A stretch of 10,034 bases of DNA from an uncultured Selenomonadaceae bacterium (GTDB lineage Bacteria > Bacillota > Negativicutes > Selenomonadales > Selenomonadaceae), in NCBI GenBank assembly GCA_905236785.1, contig CAJOQC010000220.1, positions 1 to 10,034 of the forward strand, read 5' to 3'. Positions 7,021 through 10,034 of the stretch are shown here, piece after piece (position 1 is the stretch's first letter; every line of letters starts with the position of its first letter). The notes below the pieces were generated by a model. That model did not search any database. It saw only the letters and a list, made by a program, of their open reading frames with translations, and was not told where the DNA came from. A program made the translations under genes and the position numbers.

Positions 7021-7095
7021 GGCGCCTTCGTCAAGCGGTTAAGACACCGCCCTCTCACGGCGGGTTCAAGGGTTCGAATCCCTTAGGCGTCACCA
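7021..7095 (+). tRNA. tRNA-Glu, anticodon CUC
   Basis: A full cloverleaf can be drawn. The acceptor stem GGCGCCT (7021-7027) pairs with AGGCGTC (7085-7091) with one G-U. The D-arm is GTC...GAC, and the anticodon stem is CCGCC/GGCGG around the loop CTCTCAC, giving anticodon CUC at 7054-7056. The variable loop has 4 nt. The T-arm is AAGGG/CCCTT with loop TTCGAAT. The discriminator is A (7092) and CCA is encoded (7093-7095). CUC reads GAG codons. The sequence closely follows bacterial tRNA-Glu. It sits 39 bp behind gltX, so the synthetase and its substrate are neighbours. Confidence 0.96.
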
Positions 7096-7128
7096 AACTT
7101 TTGCGAATAAATTCTTTCTATAAAACAA

Positions 7129-7171
7129 AAATCTTGTCGGAATAATTAAAACTTCCGGCAGGATTTTTTTT
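7129..7171 (+). terminator. Intrinsic terminator after tRNA-Glu
   Basis: A 14-position stem (7129-7142 with 7153-7166, two G-U pairs) around a 10-nt loop is followed directly by a run of eight T (7164-7171). It lies 34 bases past the tRNA CCA and separates the gltX/tRNA unit from folB. Confidence 0.9.
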
Positions 7172-7229
7172 GTGTGCGGCGAATAAGAAAAACACGTTCA
7201 TAAAATTCAACAAATAGGAGTGACTGACA

Positions 7230-7595
7230 ATGGCAAAAATAAGAATCCACAACATGATGTTCTATGGTTTCCATGGAATGTACGAATACGAGCGCGAACA
7301 GGGGCAGAAGTTCTTTATCGACATTGAAATCAACTTTGACGAAGCCAATGTGGTCGCCAGCGACGACGTGAAAGACGACGTAGATCCCGCCGTTGTGTAC
7401 GATTTGGTGAAAGATGCCACGGAGAACAAGCGTTTCCAAATGCTGACGGCTCTTTCGGCTCATATCGGCGACAAGCTCCTCAAAAAATTCCCCCATTTCA
7501 CCAGTGTCACGGCGAAAATCAGAAAACCCTCCGTGCCTATTCCGGGGCCCATCGACTATGTGGAGGTAGAAACCACTCGCGTACGCCAAGACTGA
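7230..7595 (+). CDS. folB: Dihydroneopterin aldolase family protein (FolB-like), active-site Tyr replaced
   Basis: This 121-residue, single-domain protein of the FolB/FolX fold (tunnelling fold, expected homo-octamer) normally cleaves 7,8-dihydroneopterin to 6-hydroxymethyl-dihydropterin and glycolaldehyde in folate synthesis. Matching features are MMFYGFHGMYEYEREQGQKF (9-28) with E21 at the position of the pterin-site Glu22 of S. aureus FolB, ASDDVKDDVDP (43-53), LTALSAHIGDKLL (72-84), and RKPSVPIPG (98-106) with K99 at the place of catalytic Lys100. The family's VxY motif reads VDP (51-53): Pro53 stands where the active-site Tyr54 is expected, while the next Tyr (Y57) aligns with an ordinary V-Y/F position. 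The ribosome binding site AGGAG is 9 bases upstream. The gene stands alone between two terminators, without folK, folP or folE. Aldolase is the best call, but an epimerase or oxygenase role is possible. Confidence 0.85.
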   Translation: MAKIRIHNMMFYGFHGMYEYEREQGQKFFIDIEINFDEANVVASDDVKDDVDPAVVYDLVKDATENKRFQMLTALSAHIGDKLLKKFPHFTSVTAKIRKPSVPIPGPIDYVEVETTRVRQD

Positions 7596-7615
7596 TGCAA
7601 TATTTGCTTTCTTTT

Positions 7616-7645
7616 ACCGCTTGCCTTGTCGGCGAGCGGTTTTTT
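7616..7645 (+). terminator. Intrinsic terminator after folB
   Basis: A 10-bp GC-rich stem ACCGCTTGCC / GGCGAGCGGT (one G-U) with a 5-nt loop is followed by TTTTT, 21 bases past the folB stop. Confidence 0.93.
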
Positions 7646-7661
7646 GCCGTCACAAAATAAA

Positions 7662-7690
7662 TTGTATTCTTCAAAATCTTATGTTAAACT
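7662..7690 (+). promoter_or_regulatory. Possible extended -10 promoter for the glycosyltransferase operon
   Basis: TTGTAT (7662-7667), 17 bases, then TAAACT (7685-7690), preceded by TG one base upstream (extended -10 form). The hexamers are weak (3 and 4 of 6), so the call leans on spacing, the TG and the position just after the folB terminator. It leaves an untranslated leader of about 70 nt. Confidence 0.38.
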
Positions 7691-7704
7691 ACCCCCAACA
7701 AACT

Positions 7705-7714
7705 GTTTGCAAAC
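7705..7714 (+). promoter_or_regulatory. 10-bp perfect palindrome, possible operator
   Basis: GTTTGCAAAC lies about 15 bases after the predicted -10 box, where repressors often bind. The motif is short and could occur by chance; no second copy was seen nearby. Confidence 0.25.
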
Positions 7715-7769
7715 CGTTCTTGCGCGGCGCGTCTTTGCCGTTGCGGTTTATTGGTTTCGGGGAATGACA

Positions 7770-8636
7770 ATGACCTACATAATAATTCTTAATTACAACG
7801 GCGCGGCGGACACCGAAAAATGTTTGACAAGTATCGCCAAAACGAAAAACGCCGCCTATAAAACCGTCGTGGTTGACAATCATTCAACGGACAATTCGGC
7901 AAAAATAATCGAAAAATGGATAGCCGAACACGCCGACGTAAGTGTAACGCTTTTGCGGGCTAAACAAAACATGGGCTACTCCGGCGGCAACAATATCGGC
8001 ATAAAATTTGCCATGTCAAAAGCCGACTGCGAGTATCTTTGGATTTTGAACAACGATACCGAAGTTGACGAATACGCCCTTGCCAACATGATAAAAAAGC
8101 AACAATCGACGGGTTGCGACGGCGTAGGTTCTGCGGTTTTGTGGCACGAAAATCGCTGCAAGGTTCAATGCGTCGGAGGAAGGCTCGACGAAGAAGAGTT
8201 TTGCCTTAACTTGGTGGCCGAAGGCGTAAACACCAAGGAATTAAAACCCGACTTAAAAATACTCACTCTCCCCGGACCGTCGTTTCTGTTGACGGCGAAA
8301 CTTATAAAGGCCGTGGGGCTGTTGGACGAAAGTTATTTTTTGTACTGCGAAGAGTTGGAACTTGCCTTTCGCGCCAAAAAAGCCGGCCTTTCCTTTTGCT
8401 ATGCCGAAGATGCCTTTGTGTACCACAAGGGGAGCGCGTCGGCGGGGAAGGAATGCACCTCGTACCGCGATTATCACATGACCCGCAGTTGGCTTATTTT
8501 CATAAGCCGCCATTTGCCCAAAAAGCGGGCAAAATTTATTACGCGGCAAAAAAAAATTATAATCACCAAATTGTTCCATTTTCATTTTAAGCGAGCCTGG
8601 GCAATTTATCGGGCGATAACGGAGCATGACTTATGA
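7770..8636 (+). CDS. Family 2 glycosyltransferase, rhamnosyltransferase-like
   Basis: This 288-residue cytoplasmic or membrane-associated GT-A enzyme is predicted to transfer a sugar from a nucleotide donor to a lipid-linked or surface polysaccharide acceptor. In order: TYIIILNYNG (2-11), VVVDNHSTDNS (33-43), NMGYSGGNNIG (67-77), the donor/metal motif LNNDTEVD (93-100), LPGPSFLLT (167-175), YFLYCEELELAFRAKKAG (189-206) with the catalytic-type acidic residues, and YHKGSASAG (218-226). This order is typical of the WbbL/rhamnosyltransferase-like branch, but the sugar is not provable. The frame is open from 7626, but that ATG lies in the folB terminator. The ATG at 7770 has GGGG seven bases upstream and gives the standard N terminus, with ATG 7764 too close to it. 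The C-terminal 40 residues are very basic, suggesting contact with membrane phospholipid. The stop overlaps the next gene's start by 4 bp. Confidence 0.9.
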   Translation: MTYIIILNYNGAADTEKCLTSIAKTKNAAYKTVVVDNHSTDNSAKIIEKWIAEHADVSVTLLRAKQNMGYSGGNNIGIKFAMSKADCEYLWILNNDTEVDEYALANMIKKQQSTGCDGVGSAVLWHENRCKVQCVGGRLDEEEFCLNLVAEGVNTKELKPDLKILTLPGPSFLLTAKLIKAVGLLDESYFLYCEELELAFRAKKAGLSFCYAEDAFVYHKGSASAGKECTSYRDYHMTRSWLIFISRHLPKKRAKFITRQKKIIITKLFHFHFKRAWAIYRAITEHDL

Positions 8637-9826
8637 TAAAACGTTTTTTAAGCAAAGAACGGTTGGATTTACTTATTTACGGCGGCTTGTTGTTGCTTGC
8701 CTTGAGCGAATGTGTATCAGAGCCTTTAAGCCGCCACAGCGGCATATTTGTTATCGTTGTGGGGCTGTTGCGCCTTGTGCTTTACCCCAAGGCCGTGAAA
8801 AATTTGTTTTCGTGCCGAACAGTGTTGCTGTTGATACTCGTTTATCTTGTGGGCGTTTTGGTAGGCGTGGCGCACAGCGGCCATGCGTGGCTTACCCTGA
8901 CCGAAGATTATTCGGTTCGGTTTAACTACAGTGCATTGCTTGTTCTTGTAATACCTGCCTTAATAAAAGCCGAAAACAAATTGGTGAACATAATGTTGCT
9001 GTCCGGCGTATCCATGCTGATATTGGACGGCCATATATTTTGGCAGGTGTTTGAGGGGAATATGCGCCCCGCGCCATTATCGTCCCGATGGTTGGTGGCG
9101 TTAGCGGTGTTTTACGGTATGCTTACGCCCATGTTTTTCGTGTTCGCCCTAAAATGTCGCGGGCGGCTAAAGTATGCCTTCGGTTTTTTGTTCGTCATGG
9201 GCTTTTTGGGCACGGTGGCGACGGGCATCCGTTCGGCATGGCTGTCGGTTATTGTCGTTTTGTTGGGGCTTACTTTTTACGAGTGGCGGGGCAACCTAAA
9301 AAGAGCCTTCGGCATCGCCGGCGTTATGATTTTTGCGATAAGCATCATAGCCTTTGCCAACGCCCGATACTTAGATCGCATGGCAAGCGTCGCCGACATG
9401 AAGCAGCAACAGGTCACGGAGCGGTTTTTGATGTGGGAAAGTACCATGAAAATGTTTCGCGACAATCCTCTGCTTGGGGTCGGCGCGGGGAATTGGGGGG
9501 ATATGTATCAGCAAAAATACATCAGCCCCGATGCCAAAGAACCGTTTATCCGCCACGCCCACAGCAATTATTTTCAGTTTTTGGGCGAATACGGGCTTTT
9601 GGGTCTTGGCGCGTACCTTGTTATGATGATTGGGCTTTTGATATTTTTCTTTAAGCGGCGAAAAGAGACGTTTGCCTTGGCCATGTTGGCGGCGCAAATA
9701 TCCTTTATGCTCTATTCGGCCACGGAATCGCCCTACTTGGAATACGGGGCAATGCGTCTTTATTGGCTGTTGTTGGGAGTTAGCGTCGCGGGAACGATAG
9801 CCGCAAAACGAGAATTGCTGAAGTAA
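8633..9826 (+). CDS. O-antigen polymerase / ligase-like polytopic membrane protein (Wzy/WaaL type)
   Basis: This 397-residue integral membrane protein has about 11-12 hydrophobic segments (roughly 13-26, 38-51, 63-80, 99-112, 118-132, 152-172, 181-198, 201-215, 226-242, 319-340, 346-362, 376-391). A large outer loop of about 75 residues lies before the tenth. That loop has the family's hallmarks: ERFLMWESTMKMFRDNPLLGVGAGNW (263-288) and HAHSNYFQFLGEYGLLGLGAY (308-328), plus a conserved-type Arg in TGIRSAWL (R200). Such proteins polymerise lipid-linked repeat units (Wzy) or join polysaccharide to a lipid or protein acceptor (WaaL and relatives); sequence alone does not separate these. The start overlaps the glycosyltransferase stop (ATGA) and has GGAG eight bases upstream, so the two are translationally coupled and probably act in one pathway. 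No flippase or other polysaccharide gene is in the window. The inverted repeat at 9825-9924 begins within its stop codon. Confidence 0.9.
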   Translation: MIKRFLSKERLDLLIYGGLLLLALSECVSEPLSRHSGIFVIVVGLLRLVLYPKAVKNLFSCRTVLLLILVYLVGVLVGVAHSGHAWLTLTEDYSVRFNYSALLVLVIPALIKAENKLVNIMLLSGVSMLILDGHIFWQVFEGNMRPAPLSSRWLVALAVFYGMLTPMFFVFALKCRGRLKYAFGFLFVMGFLGTVATGIRSAWLSVIVVLLGLTFYEWRGNLKRAFGIAGVMIFAISIIAFANARYLDRMASVADMKQQQVTERFLMWESTMKMFRDNPLLGVGAGNWGDMYQQKYISPDAKEPFIRHAHSNYFQFLGEYGLLGLGAYLVMMIGLLIFFFKRRKETFALAMLAAQISFMLYSATESPYLEYGAMRLYWLLLGVSVAGTIAAKRELLK

Positions 9827-9924
9827 AAGTTAAATTCCACTTTTATAAAGAAAAAATGTAAGTAGAAATAAGTCTTACAGTAACAATATTTTCAAGTAAA
9901 ATATGATAGTGGAATTTAACTTTT
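9825..9924. repeat. 100-bp inverted-repeat element with two internal hairpins
   Basis: Perfect 17-bp terminal inverted repeats (9825-9841 and 9908-9924) enclose 66 bp. Inside are two further hairpins: TGTAAG (9857-9862) with CTTACA (9874-9879), and ATATTTT (9886-9892) with AAAATAT (9898-9904). As RNA or a cruciform it would form a closing stem with two side arms. It is very AT-rich, unlike the flanking gene, and its first two bases are part of the upstream stop codon. No clear target-site duplication flanks it. It may be a MITE-like repeat, a processed 3' RNA structure or a weak terminator. Confidence 0.7.
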
Positions 9925-9967
9925 CACTTTTGGGTCAAAATAATTTCAAAAAAACACAAAAAGGGTA

Positions 9968-9996
9968 TTGACATGGGTCTTTTAAGGTGGTAATAT
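9968..9996 (+). promoter_or_regulatory. Strong promoter, probably of an rRNA operon
   Basis: A consensus TTGACA (9968-9973) and TAATAT (9991-9996, 4 of 6) are spaced by 17 bases. The stretch at about 9936-9960 is A-tract rich, as in UP elements that boost rRNA promoters. Predicted initiation is near 10003. It lies 43 bp after the inverted-repeat element. Confidence 0.78.
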
Positions 9997-10002
9997 AAGC
10001 AA

Positions 10003-10034
10003 GCTCGCTTCTGCGGGCGGTGTTCCTTGAAAAC
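10003..10034 (+). promoter_or_regulatory. Start of a probable rRNA-operon leader, cut by the window end
   Basis: The window ends with TGTTCCTTGAAAAC, close to the TTCTTTGAAAACT-type sequence found in the leaders of 16S rRNA (and in rRNA spacers) of Firmicutes. Together with the strong promoter just upstream, this suggests a 16S gene follows beyond the edge. No mature rRNA sequence is in the window. Confidence 0.6.

Noticed and set aside
7146..7589. 147-residue open frame on the - strand over folB
   Set aside because: It begins opposite conserved FolB residues and runs into the tRNA terminator; no ribosome binding site or family match.
7626..7769. 48-residue N-terminal extension of the glycosyltransferase
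   Set aside because: Its start lies in the loop of the folB terminator, its sequence is not part of the GT2 fold, and a ribosome binding site fits the ATG at 7770.
8626..8925. Overlapping + strand open frame at the start of the Wzy-type gene (a second one lies at 9088-9654)
   Set aside because: They are other-frame shadows with Arg/Cys-rich composition; the hydrophobic frame carries the family motifs.
1..10034. CRISPR array, transposase, integrase, phage or toxin-antitoxin genes
   Set aside because: No spaced direct repeats and no such protein motifs were found in any frame that looks coding.

Overview
The window carries eight protein genes and one tRNA gene, all on the + strand. It reads as ordinary chromosome of a low-to-mid GC bacterium of the Firmicutes lineage. 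The reasons are strong GGAGG-type ribosome binding sites, a Clostridia-style GluRS, a glucose-family EIIA, and a right edge that looks like a Firmicutes rRNA-operon promoter and leader. An O-antigen-polymerase-like protein beside a rhamnosyltransferase-like enzyme would fit a diderm Firmicute such as a Negativicute. That placement is inference.

Layout. 48-2524: a response-regulator/degenerate GGDEF/EAL protein, predicted to degrade c-di-GMP, followed after 32 bp by a shortened aldose-1-epimerase-like protein. 2622-4742: sucC and sucD, the two subunits of succinyl-CoA ligase, closed by a very strong hairpin terminator. 4866-6981: a promoter, a structured leader of about 140 nt, a stand-alone glucose-family EIIA (crr-like) and gltX. 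A second promoter inside the end of gltX appears to drive tRNA-Glu(CUC), which ends at a terminator (7129-7171). 7230-7645: folB with its own terminator. 7662-9826: a promoter with a possible operator, then a GT2 glycosyltransferase and a polytopic Wzy/WaaL-type protein that overlap by 4 bp. 9825-9924: a 100-nt inverted-repeat element starting inside the stop codon of the last gene. 9968-10034: a strong promoter and leader, most likely the start of an rRNA operon that continues beyond the window.

Functionally the genes cover c-di-GMP signalling, the succinate/succinyl-CoA step of central metabolism, PTS sugar sensing, glutamate charging (enzyme and tRNA side by side), pterin chemistry, and surface polysaccharide assembly. 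No mobile-element gene, CRISPR array, phage gene or defence system was seen.

The observations most worth a second look are: the crr-gltX leader, with two sets of mutually exclusive pairings, one of which covers the ribosome binding site; the 100-nt cloverleaf-like inverted repeat; Glu in place of the phospho-acceptor Asp in the receiver domain; FolB with Pro in place of its active-site Tyr; and the tRNA-Glu/GluRS pairing.
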